Below, piece after piece: positions 1 to 6,366 of a DNA stretch of 9,817 nucleotides. The DNA is from Streptomyces katrae (GTDB lineage: Bacteria; Actinomycetota; Actinomycetes; Streptomycetales; Streptomycetaceae): NCBI RefSeq assembly GCF_000966975.1, contig NZ_JZWV01000798.1:1-9817 (forward strand). Direction: 5' to 3'. The notes beneath the pieces are model-generated. The model made no database searches and had not been told where the DNA came from. It saw nothing but the letters and a program-made list of their open reading frames with translations. The first letter of the stretch is position 1. Each line of letters starts with the position of its first letter. Made by a program: the position numbers and the translations under genes.

Positions 1-23
1 GGGTTCAAGTCCCCCCTCGGACA
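1..23 (+). tRNA. 3' end of a tRNA gene, probably tRNA-Leu (partial)
   Basis: The window opens inside the T arm. A TTCAAGT loop (4-10) follows the last three G residues of the 5' stem strand and precedes the 3' strand CCCCC (11-15). The 3' acceptor strand CTCGGAC (16-22) and discriminator A (23) come next. CCA is not fully encoded, since CA and then T follow. The 5' part, including the anticodon, lies outside the window. The T arm, the acceptor strand (implying a 5' GTCCGAG) and discriminator A match my memory of actinobacterial tRNA-Leu. The tRNA call is firm; the amino acid is inferred. Confidence 0.82.
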
Positions 24-30
24 CATCATG

Positions 31-60
31 AGAAGGACCCCGCTTCGGCGGGGTCCTTCT
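31..60 (+). terminator. Rho-independent terminator after the tRNA
   Basis: A perfect 13-bp stem (31-43 paired with 48-60) is closed by a TTCG tetraloop and followed by the T-rich TCGTTTC. It starts 8 nt after the tRNA end, so it should end the tRNA transcript. The symmetric stem could also act as a back-up terminator for leftward transcription from the permease gene ending at 141. Confidence 0.9.
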
Positions 61-85
61 TCGTTTCCCCCCGGGGAACGGAGAA

Positions 86-123
86 GGGCCCCCGGGGCGG
101 GCCGGAGCCCGTCCCGGGGGCCC
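86..123 (-). terminator. GC-rich terminator downstream of the ansP-like gene
   Basis: A 17-bp stem (86-102 with 107-123) contains a single G-T wobble (97/112) and a 4-nt CGGA loop. It begins 17 nt beyond the stop codon at 141. Read on the - strand it is followed by TTCTCCGTT, a weak U-rich tail typical of Streptomyces terminators. With the hairpin at 31-60 it forms a convergent terminator pair between the tRNA and the permease gene. Confidence 0.82.
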
Positions 124-140
124 TGGGGCCCGTGGGGTCG

Positions 141-1580
141 TCAGTCGCGCGAGGAGGCGATCTGGTTCACCCGGCGGCGGACCAGGAACCAGCCGCCGAC
201 CAGGGCCGCGGCGATGCCCGGGAGGATCATCACCGTGGTGCGGCCGACGCCGCCGTCGCACCACATCAGCACCAGGACGGTCACCAGGAAGACCAGGGTG
301 ACGATCTGCGTGTACGGCGCCCAGGGCAGCTTGTACCCGGGGCGCTCGACGAGGCCCTTCTGCGCGCGGCGCCAGAAGAACAGCGAACAGATCATGACCA
401 TGGCCCAGGTGCCGAGGATGCCGATGGAGGCCAGGTTGAGGACGAGCTCGAAGGCCTCGCCCGGCATCCAGTAGTTCAGGCCGACGCCGGCGACGCCGAA
501 GGCGGCGGTGAACAGGACGCCGCCGTAGGGGACCTTGCCCTTGTTCATGACGCCGGTGAACTTCGGCGCGGAGCCGGACAGGGCCATCGAGCGCAGGATC
601 CGGCCGGTGGAGTAGAGCCCGGAGTTCAGGCTGGACAGGGCGGCCGTCAGGACGACCAGGTTCATGATGCCGGCGGCGCCGGGCACGCCCAGCTTGTCGA
701 AGACCGTGACGAACGGGCTCTGGTCGGACGAGTACTCGGTGTACGGGAGCAGCAGCGCGAGGAGGACCACGGAGCCGACGTAGAAGAGGCCCACGCGCCA
801 CATGATCGAGTTGATCGCCTTCGGCATGATCTTCTCGGGGTTCTCGGTCTCACCGGCGGCGACGCCGCAGAGCTCGACGGAGGCGTACGCGAAGACCACG
901 CCCTGGATGACCAGGAGCATCGGGAGCACGCCGGACGGGAAGATGCCGCCGTGGTCGGTGATGTTGGCCAGGCCCGGGGTGCTGCCGCCGATGTCGTGGC
1001 TGGTGGCGACGAGGTAGATGCCGACGAGCAGGAAGATCGCGAGGGCGGCGACCTTGACCAGGGAGAACCAGAACTCCATCTCGCCGAAGTACTTCACCGA
1101 GATCAGGTTCGCGGTGAGGACCACGGCCAGGGCGATGAAGGCGAGCACCCACTGGGGGATGTCGGTGAACATCGACCAGAAGTGCGCGTAGGTCGCGGCG
1201 GCCGTGATGTCGGCCACAGTGGTGGTGGACCAGTTGAGGAAGTACAGCCAGCCGGCCGTGTAGGCGCCCTTCTCCCCCATGAACTCGCGCGCGTACGAGA
1301 CGAAGGCGCCGGAGGAGGGGCGGTACAGGACGAGCTCGCCGAGGGCCCGGACGACGAAGAAGGCGAAGACGCCGCACACCGCGTAGGCGATGGCCAGGGA
1401 GGGGCCGGCGCCGGCGAGGCGGCCGCCGGCGCCGAGGAACAGGCCGGTGCCTATCGCCCCGCCGATGGCGATCATGTTGATGTGACGGGACTTGAGGTCC
1501 TTGCTGTAGCCCTCGTCACCTGCGTCGACATGGCGGGAGGACGCCTCGGCGGGGGCCTCGGTCAAGGTGCGGTCACTCAT
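141..1580 (-). CDS. ansP: Amino acid permease, AnsP-like (probable L-asparagine permease)
   Basis: This is an inner-membrane amino acid/proton symporter of the AAT family in the APC superfamily, 479 aa with about 12 hydrophobic segments. Its similarity to E. coli AnsP (499 aa), as I remember it, runs the full length. Shared blocks include DEGY before TM1, MIAIGGAIGTGLFLGAG (36-52), RALGELVLYRPSSGAFVSYA (78-97), the cytoplasmic GETENPEK loop (243-250), FYVGSVVLL (266-274) and LTAALSSLNSGLY (311-323). The open frame extends to an ATG at 1694, but I chose the ATG at 1580. It has a GAAG ribosome site 8 nt upstream, and it gives the family-typical short N-terminus. It is probably monocistronic, with hairpins on both sides. 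Substrate is inferred from similarity; D-Ser/Ala/Gly or GABA permeases are close relatives and remain possible. Confidence 0.85.
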   Translation of the reverse strand: MSDRTLTEAPAEASSRHVDAGDEGYSKDLKSRHINMIAIGGAIGTGLFLGAGGRLAGAGPSLAIAYAVCGVFAFFVVRALGELVLYRPSSGAFVSYAREFMGEKGAYTAGWLYFLNWSTTTVADITAAATYAHFWSMFTDIPQWVLAFIALAVVLTANLISVKYFGEMEFWFSLVKVAALAIFLLVGIYLVATSHDIGGSTPGLANITDHGGIFPSGVLPMLLVIQGVVFAYASVELCGVAAGETENPEKIMPKAINSIMWRVGLFYVGSVVLLALLLPYTEYSSDQSPFVTVFDKLGVPGAAGIMNLVVLTAALSSLNSGLYSTGRILRSMALSGSAPKFTGVMNKGKVPYGGVLFTAAFGVAGVGLNYWMPGEAFELVLNLASIGILGTWAMVMICSLFFWRRAQKGLVERPGYKLPWAPYTQIVTLVFLVTVLVLMWCDGGVGRTTVMILPGIAAALVGGWFLVRRRVNQIASSRD

Positions 1581-1603
1581 ATACGACACTTCGCCTTCGT
1601 GGG

Positions 1604-1655
1604 TCGGACAGGCAGGTCCGAAGCCGCGTCCGGGGGAGCTGGGTGGTATCCCCCG
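1604..1655 (-). promoter_or_regulatory. Two small inverted repeats in the ansP-like 5' leader
   Basis: TCGGAC-N6-GTCCGA (1604-1621) and CGGGGGA-N11-TCCCCCG (1631-1655) are perfect 6-bp and 7-bp inverted repeats. They lie 24-75 nt upstream of the start codon at 1580. They could be operator half-sites, or RNA hairpins if transcription starts upstream of them. I could not find a convincing -35/-10 pair in 1581-1731. Both could be chance in such GC-rich DNA. Confidence 0.35.
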
Positions 1656-1731
1656 TATCGCGGTTCCGGTGATTTTGTCGCCATAGGAGACCACGGCCCG
1701 CGCTACCCGCCAAAATCAGCCACCGGACGCG

Positions 1732-1770
1732 GAAGCCCCCGGCGACCGTGGAGGGGTCACCGGGGGCTTC
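1732..1770 (-). terminator. Terminator of the APC permease operon
   Basis: A 16-bp stem (1732-1747 with 1755-1770) has one C-A mismatch (1743/1759) and a 7-nt loop. It lies 50 nt beyond the permease stop at 1821. On the - strand a TGATTTT run follows about 14 nt after the stem. It separates this operon from the co-directional ansP-like gene. Confidence 0.8.
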
Positions 1771-1820
1771 AGGAGGGCTCGGACACGGGGCACGGGGCCC
1801 CTCGGGCACCCGTCCCGGCC

Positions 1821-3371
1821 TCAGGCGTCCGAGGCCGCCTCAGCGGCCTGGTCGAGGCGGAAGGCCTCGTTCCCCAGGCCGATGCGGGCGTGCGCTTCGG
1901 GGCGGCGGGCCTTGAGCACCAGCCCGTGGACCAGTCCGGCCAGCGCGGCCACGCCGATGATCGCGGGCAGCGCCCAGCTGAGGGCGGAGCCCTCCTCGGC
2001 GGCGACCAGGACGGCGAAGTCCTTCACGGTGTAGACGGCGATGACGATCAGGGCCAGCCCGGCGAGACCCGCCGCGACGAGCCGCCGGACCTGGGCGCCG
2101 GCGGCGCCCCGGCGGACGAAGAAGGCGATGACCGCGAAGGAGGAGGCGGCCATCAGGACGGTCACGCCGAGGGCGCCGACGCTGCCCATCCAGGTGAACA
2201 GGTGCAGGACGGGCGCGGTGGGGTCGCCGGCCGGGTAGCCGTCGGTGAAGGCGAAGGCGAGGACGACGAGGGCGGCGACCACGGTCTGGAGCAGGGAGCC
2301 GGTGGCGGGGGCGCCGGTGCCCGGGTTGGTGCGGCCGAAGCGGGCGGGGAGCAGGCCCTCGCGGCCCATGGCGAAGGCGTAGCGGGCGACGACGTTGTGG
2401 AAGCTGAGCATGGCCGCGAACATGCCCGTGACGAAGAGCACGTGCAGGACGTCGGTGAAACCGGCGCCCAGGCGGCTCTGGGTGAGGTCGAAGAGCAGGG
2501 CGGGGCCGGCGTCGGTGGCCGCCTTGGTGATCTGCGCGGGCCCGGTGGCCACGCTGAGGGCCCAGGCGCTGAGGGCGAAGAACAGGGCGACGAAGCCGAC
2601 GGCGAGGAACATCACACGGGAGACGACGATGTGCGGCTTGCTGGTCTCCTCGGCGTAGACCGGGGACTGCTCGAAGCCGACGAAGGCGGCGATGCAGAAG
2701 CACAGGGCGGTGCCGAGGCCGGCCCCGCCGAGGGTGGCGGGGTCGAAGGCGTGCAGGGAGAGGCCTTCGGGGCCGGGCTTGCCCAGGGCGGCGAGGTCGA
2801 AGACGACGACGAGGGCGCACTCGATGAGCAGCAGTACGCCGAGCACCTTGGCGTTGAGGTCGATCTTCAGCCAGCCGAGGGCGCCGGTGGCGGCGACCGC
2901 GAGGAGCGCGGGGATCCACCAGGCGAGCTCGGTGTGGAGGTAGGTGGAGAAGAGGCCGGAGATCTCGAAGCCGAGGATTCCGTACACGCCGACCTGCATG
3001 GCGCTGTACGCGACGAGGGCGACGAGGGAGGCGCAGGCTCCGGCGGTGGGGCCGAGGCCGCGGGCTATGTAGGCGTAGAAGGCGCCGGCGTTGTGGACGT
3101 GGCGGCTCATCTCGGCGTAGCCGATGCCGAAGAGGGCGAGGACGACGCCGAGGATCACGAAGAGCAGGGGCTGGCCCTCGATGCCCATGACCCCGTAGAT
3201 CGTGGGCATGACACCGGCGACGACCATCAGGGGCGCGCTGGCGGCGAGTACGGAGAGCAGCAGTCCGGCGGTGCCGAGGCGGCCGGCGCGCAGGGCCCGG
3301 TCCTGGCCCTTGTAGGTGCGGATCTCGGCCTCGGTGGCGGCGGCCGTCACGGTGGATCTGCCCGTCGGCAT
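1821..3371 (-). CDS. APC-superfamily amino acid/polyamine permease
   Basis: This is a 516-aa integral membrane transporter with about 12 hydrophobic segments, of the amino acid-polyamine-organocation superfamily. TM1 begins after a short cytoplasmic N-terminus (roughly 33-56, LSVLAASAPLMVVAGVMP). A conserved NAGAFYAYIARGLGP block lies at 94-108. The TM6 region has the family signature FVGFEQSPVYAEET (230-243). A cytoplasmic FAMGREGLLP block is at 333-342. The ATG at 3371 is preceded by AAAGGA 7 nt upstream. The frame stays open to 4154, but that part is a shadow of the upstream gene. The stop is followed by the hairpin at 1732-1770. It lies 59 bp downstream of the unknown gene at 3431-4378, so the two are probably co-transcribed. 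The substrate cannot be read from the sequence; amino acids or polyamines are the family norm. It is clearly a different subfamily from the neighbouring AnsP-like permease. Confidence 0.88.
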   Translation of the reverse strand: MPTGRSTVTAAATEAEIRTYKGQDRALRAGRLGTAGLLLSVLAASAPLMVVAGVMPTIYGVMGIEGQPLLFVILGVVLALFGIGYAEMSRHVHNAGAFYAYIARGLGPTAGACASLVALVAYSAMQVGVYGILGFEISGLFSTYLHTELAWWIPALLAVAATGALGWLKIDLNAKVLGVLLLIECALVVVFDLAALGKPGPEGLSLHAFDPATLGGAGLGTALCFCIAAFVGFEQSPVYAEETSKPHIVVSRVMFLAVGFVALFFALSAWALSVATGPAQITKAATDAGPALLFDLTQSRLGAGFTDVLHVLFVTGMFAAMLSFHNVVARYAFAMGREGLLPARFGRTNPGTGAPATGSLLQTVVAALVVLAFAFTDGYPAGDPTAPVLHLFTWMGSVGALGVTVLMAASSFAVIAFFVRRGAAGAQVRRLVAAGLAGLALIVIAVYTVKDFAVLVAAEEGSALSWALPAIIGVAALAGLVHGLVLKARRPEAHARIGLGNEAFRLDQAAEAASDA

Positions 3372-3430
3372 GGCAGGGTCCTTTCGGGGGCGACTGGTCG
3401 GGTCGGGGGTGGGGCTGGGGGTGCGGTCGG

Positions 3431-4378
3431 TCAGGCGGTGCCGAGCGCGGCGCTGCGCGCGGCGAGGAAGGCCTTGGTGGGGTCGCGGTCCGGATAGGAC
3501 CAGGGGGCGCGGGTGGCGTGGGCCCCGATGCGGTGGAAGAGGGCGGCGGCTTCGGCGGGACGCCCTTCGCAGAGCTTGGCGTGGGCGAGGAAGTTGAGGT
3601 CGACCCGGTTGCGGGGGTGGTCCTCGCGTTCCCACTCCAGCCACCAGTCGAAGGCGGAGCGCAGCACCTGGCGGGCGCGGCGGCCGCTCCAGTGCAGCGT
3701 GGCGGCCTCGGGGGCGGTACGGCCCTCGGCGGCGGCGAGTACGCGGTAGCGCTCGGCGTGGGCGATGACGGGGAGCACCGCGAGCGGGGAGTCGGCCGGG
3801 GACTCCTCGGCGGCCCAGGCGGCGAAGTCGTAGACCTCGTGGAGCGGGTCGCTGCCCGCGGCGGGGTCGCGTTCGGCGAGCCGGGCGACCATGAGGTGGT
3901 GGGCGTGGTGGTGCTCGCGGTGGCGGGCCCGGACCTGGTCGAAGTTGCGGCTGAACTCCTCGTCGCCGCCGAAGGCCCGGGAGAGCATCAGCAGGCCGAG
4001 CCAGGGGGTGGGGTCGGCCGGGAGCACGGCGGCGGCCCGGCGGCAGGCCTCGTCGGCGGCCTGCGGGGTGCCCTTGCCGCGCAGTGCGGCGTGCACGGTG
4101 GCGCAGGCGAGGAGGGTGGCGGCGTCGGCGCTGCCGGGTTCGGCGAGGAGCCATTCGCGGGCCCAGGCGGTGGCGGAGGGGGTCTCGGCGAGGACGGTGA
4201 CGCGGTGGCCCCGGCGGTCCCAGTCGTCGCCGGTGGCCACCAGCAGGCTACGGGCCCTGGCCCAGCGGCCCTGGGTGAACTGGCCGCGCACGGCGACCAG
4301 TTCGGTGTCGCAGAGGGCCGGATCGAAGAGCTGGGCGTCCCGCTTGCGGGTGCGGCCGAGGGGCGGCGGCGGGGACAT
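3431..4378 (-). CDS. Conserved-looking helical protein of unknown function
   Basis: I do not recognise this 315-aa protein. It appears soluble, with no signal peptide or membrane segment, and is rich in Ala, Arg, Trp and His. The residue pattern suggests mostly amphipathic helices in pairs, as in TPR-like solenoids: for example 68-100, 106-136, 200-217, 236-249 and 260-284, with A-xx-A-xx-L spacing. A histidine cluster (six His in residues 153-161) stands out. The ATG at 4378 has a strong GGAGGG ribosome site 8-9 nt upstream. Codon use matches the neighbours, and a shorter + strand ORF here is a shadow. The permease gene starts 59 bp downstream on the same strand, so a shared operon and a linked role, such as permease regulation or handling of the substrate, is a reasonable but unproven inference. 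Confidence 0.8.
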   Translation of the reverse strand: MSPPPPLGRTRKRDAQLFDPALCDTELVAVRGQFTQGRWARARSLLVATGDDWDRRGHRVTVLAETPSATAWAREWLLAEPGSADAATLLACATVHAALRGKGTPQAADEACRRAAAVLPADPTPWLGLLMLSRAFGGDEEFSRNFDQVRARHREHHHAHHLMVARLAERDPAAGSDPLHEVYDFAAWAAEESPADSPLAVLPVIAHAERYRVLAAAEGRTAPEAATLHWSGRRARQVLRSAFDWWLEWEREDHPRNRVDLNFLAHAKLCEGRPAEAAALFHRIGAHATRAPWSYPDRDPTKAFLAARSAALGTA

Positions 4379-4471
4379 CCGCGGGTTCCCTCCAGAGCGC
4401 GGGTGCGGGCGGTGCCGGTGGTGGTGGTACGCGGTGTGGGGCGCGCGCGCCTGGGGCGCGGCGGCTCGATC

Positions 4472-4493
4472 GGCCGGTGGTCAGCCGGTGATC
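4472..4493 (-). repeat. Tandem 11-bp direct repeat, PHO-box-like
   Basis: On the - strand GATCACCGGCT (4493-4483) is followed directly by GACCACCGGCC (4482-4472), matching at 9 of 11 positions. The 11-nt period and the GNNCACC core resemble the Streptomyces PhoP box, which is tandem 11-nt units of the GTTCACC type. The match to that core is imperfect, with one and two mismatches. The repeat lies just downstream of a candidate -10 element for the unknown-permease operon, so a bound protein would most likely repress. Confidence 0.45.
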
Positions 4494-4499
4494 ACTCAC

Positions 4500-4529
4500 A
4501 GCAAACCGGTACGCACAGCTCCGCGTCAA
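4500..4529 (-). promoter_or_regulatory. Candidate promoter of the unknown-APC permease operon
   Basis: On the - strand TTGACG (4529-4524) is separated by 18 nt from TTTGCT (4505-4500). The -35 is a very good match for the main vegetative sigma factor; the -10 is weak. It would give a leader of about 115 nt before the ATG at 4378. The rest of the 283-bp gap (4379-4661) holds the tandem repeat at 4472-4493, an 8-bp GTGATCAC palindrome next to it, and no gene I can support. Confidence 0.45.
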
Positions 4530-4619
4530 GGTCCGTCGCGGCGGGTGGCCGGAATCAACGGGTGTGCGAAGCGGGGCAGTTGGGGCGGATGACGCGGATC
4601 CGGGTGGCCGCTGCGCGGA

Positions 4620-4667
4620 GCCTGAGGCGACGGGCGCGGAGCGCACGTACGGGGGCCGGGCTCAGGC
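4620..4667 (-). terminator. Possible terminator overlapping the flavoprotein stop codon
   Basis: GCCTGAG (4620-4626) and CTCAGGC (4661-4667) form a 7-bp outer stem that includes the stop codon at 4662-4664. An inner GCGC-GGA-GCGC hairpin (4634-4644) lies between them. There is no U tract. This is the only terminator-like structure I see between the flavoprotein and the next gene, and it is weak. Confidence 0.3.
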
Positions 4668-6281
4668 GACGAAGAGGCAGCCGCCCAGGAACGTGCCCTC
4701 GAGGGCTCGGTAGCCGTGGACTCCGCCGCCGCCGAAGCCCGCCGCCTCCCCGGCCGCGTACAGCCCGGGCAGGGGCTCGCCCGAGGGGGTCAGCACCCGT
4801 GAGGAGAGGTCGGTCTCCAGGCCGCCCAGGGACTTGCGGGTCAGGATCGAGAGGCGGACGGCGATCAGGGGCCCGGCCGCGGGGTCGAGGATCCGGTGCG
4901 GGGCGGCGGTGCGGATCAGCCGGTCGCCGAGGTACCGGCGCGCCCCGTGGATGGCCGTGACCTGGAGGTCTTTGGTGAAGGGGTTGACGATCTCGCGGTC
5001 GCGGGCGGTGACCTCGCGCCGGACGGTGGCCTCGTCGAGCAGGTCCTCGCCGGTGAGCTCGTTCATCCGGCGGACCAGTGCGGACAGGTCCCGCTCGACG
5101 ATGAAGTCGGCCCCCCGGTCCATGAAGGCCTTGACCGGCGCCGGTACGGCCTGCCGGGCGCGGACCAGCACCTCGCGGACCGAGCGGCCGGTCAGGTCGG
5201 GGTTCTGCTCGGAGCCGGAAAGGCCGAATTCCTTTCCGATGATGCGCTGGTTGAGCACGAACCAGGTGTGGTCGTGGCCGGTGCGCATGATGTGGTCGAG
5301 GGTGCCGAGGGTGTCGAAGCCGGGGAAGAGGGGGACGGGCAGGCGCCGGCCCGTGGCGTCGAGCCACAGGGAGGAGGGGCCGGGCAGGATGCGGATGCCG
5401 TGGCGGGCCCAGATCGGGTCCCAGTTCTCGATGCCCTCGGTGTAGTGCCACATCCGGTCCTTGTTGATGTGGCTGGCCCCGGCCTTCTCCGCGATCCCGA
5501 GCATCAGGCCGTCCACGTGCGCCGGGACCCCGGAGAGCAGCCGCGCGGGCGGGGTGCCGAGGCGGGCGGGCCACTGGGCGCGCACCAGGTCGTGGTTGCC
5601 GCCGATGCCCCCGCTGGTGACGATCACGGCCTGGGCGCGCAGGCTGAAGGAGCCGGTGCTCGTACGGGAGCTCGCGGCGCCCCGTACGGCGTCCGAGGGT
5701 TCCAGGACCTCCCCGGTGACGGTGTCCACGGCGCCGGCGGTCGTGGCCAGGCCGGTGACCCGGTGGCGGAAGCGCAGGCTGACCAGGCCGCGGGCCACAC
5801 CGGCGCGGACCCGCCGTTCGAAGGGTTCCACCAGGCCGGGGCCGGTGCCCCAGGTGATGTGGAAGCGGGGGACGGAGTTGCCGTGCCCGTTGGCGTCGTA
5901 GCCGCCGCGCTCGGCCCAGCCGACGACGGGGAAGAAGCGGACCCCCTGGGCGTGCAGCCAGGGCCGCTTCTCGCCGGCCGCGAAGTCCACGTAGGCCTCG
6001 GCCCAGCGGCGCGGCCAGGCGTCCTCCTCGCGGTCGAAGCCGGCGGTTCCCAGCCAGTCCTGGAGGGCGAGGGCCCGGCTGTCCTTGATCCGCATCCGGC
6101 GCTGCTCGGGCGAGTCCACGAAGAAGAGCCCGCCGAAGGACCAGTGCGCCTGCCCGCCGATCGACTGCTCGGGCTCCTGGTCGAGGAGGATCACCTTCCG
6201 GCCCGCGTCGACGAGCTCGGCGGTGGCCACGAGGCCGGCGAGGCCCGCTCCGATCACGATCACGTCAGCGTCGTAGCTCAT
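4662..6281 (-). CDS. FAD-dependent oxidoreductase (FAD-binding dehydrogenase, KstD/fumarate-reductase-like)
   Basis: This is a 539-aa cytoplasmic flavoprotein of the FAD_binding_2 superfamily, which includes 3-ketosteroid dehydrogenases and fumarate reductase flavoproteins. The N-terminal dinucleotide fold is clear: VIVIGAGLAGL (7-17) with the acidic D34 ending strand 2. SIGGQAHWSFGG (40-51) is the second FAD contact. VTSGGIGGNH (221-230) is the internal strand-loop. The C-terminal flavin motif is GLYAAGEAAGFGGGG (506-520), then HGYRALEGTFLGGC (522-535). The whole pattern resembles mycobacterial Rv0785-type proteins of unknown substrate. The ATG at 6281 has GGAGGA 11 nt upstream. The C-terminus stops right after GGCLF, where relatives I remember continue with roughly SGRxAGRAA, so it seems about 9-14 residues short. 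Its substrate is unknown; a steroid or similar ketone is only a family-level guess. Confidence 0.87.
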   Translation of the reverse strand: MSYDADVIVIGAGLAGLVATAELVDAGRKVILLDQEPEQSIGGQAHWSFGGLFFVDSPEQRRMRIKDSRALALQDWLGTAGFDREEDAWPRRWAEAYVDFAAGEKRPWLHAQGVRFFPVVGWAERGGYDANGHGNSVPRFHITWGTGPGLVEPFERRVRAGVARGLVSLRFRHRVTGLATTAGAVDTVTGEVLEPSDAVRGAASSRTSTGSFSLRAQAVIVTSGGIGGNHDLVRAQWPARLGTPPARLLSGVPAHVDGLMLGIAEKAGASHINKDRMWHYTEGIENWDPIWARHGIRILPGPSSLWLDATGRRLPVPLFPGFDTLGTLDHIMRTGHDHTWFVLNQRIIGKEFGLSGSEQNPDLTGRSVREVLVRARQAVPAPVKAFMDRGADFIVERDLSALVRRMNELTGEDLLDEATVRREVTARDREIVNPFTKDLQVTAIHGARRYLGDRLIRTAAPHRILDPAAGPLIAVRLSILTRKSLGGLETDLSSRVLTPSGEPLPGLYAAGEAAGFGGGGVHGYRALEGTFLGGCLFVA

Positions 6282-6315
6282 GCGTCTGTCCGTCCTCCGG
6301 TCGGTGGTGGGGCAG

Positions 6316-6345
6316 ATCCTTTGCTACGGAGCGGTAACCCGTCAA
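6316..6345 (-). promoter_or_regulatory. Candidate promoter of the flavoprotein gene
   Basis: On the - strand TTGACG (6345-6340), an 18-nt spacer and AAGGAT (6321-6316) resemble the Streptomyces vegetative consensus (TTGACN, TAGGAT). The inferred start leaves a leader of about 28 nt containing the GGAGGA ribosome site. It lies in the 85-bp divergent gap shared with the Nudix gene. Confidence 0.6.
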
Positions 6346-6354
6346 CAGCGGTGG

Positions 6355-6360
6355 TTGGAT
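6355..6360 (+). promoter_or_regulatory. Candidate -10 element for a leaderless Nudix transcript
   Basis: TTGGAT ends 6 nt before the GTG at 6367, the spacing expected if transcription begins at the start codon. No convincing -35 or ribosome site is visible. The second base departs from the TAnnnT consensus, so this is tentative. Confidence 0.3.
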
Positions 6361-6366
6361 GGGTGC

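Noticed and set aside
1581..1694. 38-residue N-terminal extension of the AnsP-like permease
   Set aside because: Relatives do not have it, the composition is unlike a permease N-terminus, and it covers the leader inverted repeats. The ATG at 1580 has a ribosome site.
132..3497. 1121-codon open frame on the + strand
   Set aside because: It runs antisense to two clear permease genes. Its translation is low-complexity Gly/Ala/Asp/Glu/Arg, the usual product of GC-biased third positions, with no recognisable domain.
3372..4154. N-terminal extension of the APC permease frame to 4154
   Set aside because: This stretch overlaps the unknown gene in another frame, and its translation is Arg/Pro-rich shadow sequence. 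The permease begins at the ATG at 3371 with a proper ribosome site.
4441..4460. GCGCGCGCGC run as possible structured or Z-DNA-forming element
   Set aside because: It is only about 10 bp of alternating GC in very GC-rich DNA, with no supporting context.
4555..4661. Frameshift that would restore the flavoprotein C-terminus
   Set aside because: Translation of both other frames past the stop gives Arg- or Pro-rich sequence with no resemblance to the expected SGRxAGR tail, so a simple frameshift does not explain the short end.
6280..6366. 29-residue N-terminal extension of the Nudix protein
   Set aside because: Nudix-family similarity begins at the GTG at 6367, and the extension would overlap the flavoprotein start and its promoter.
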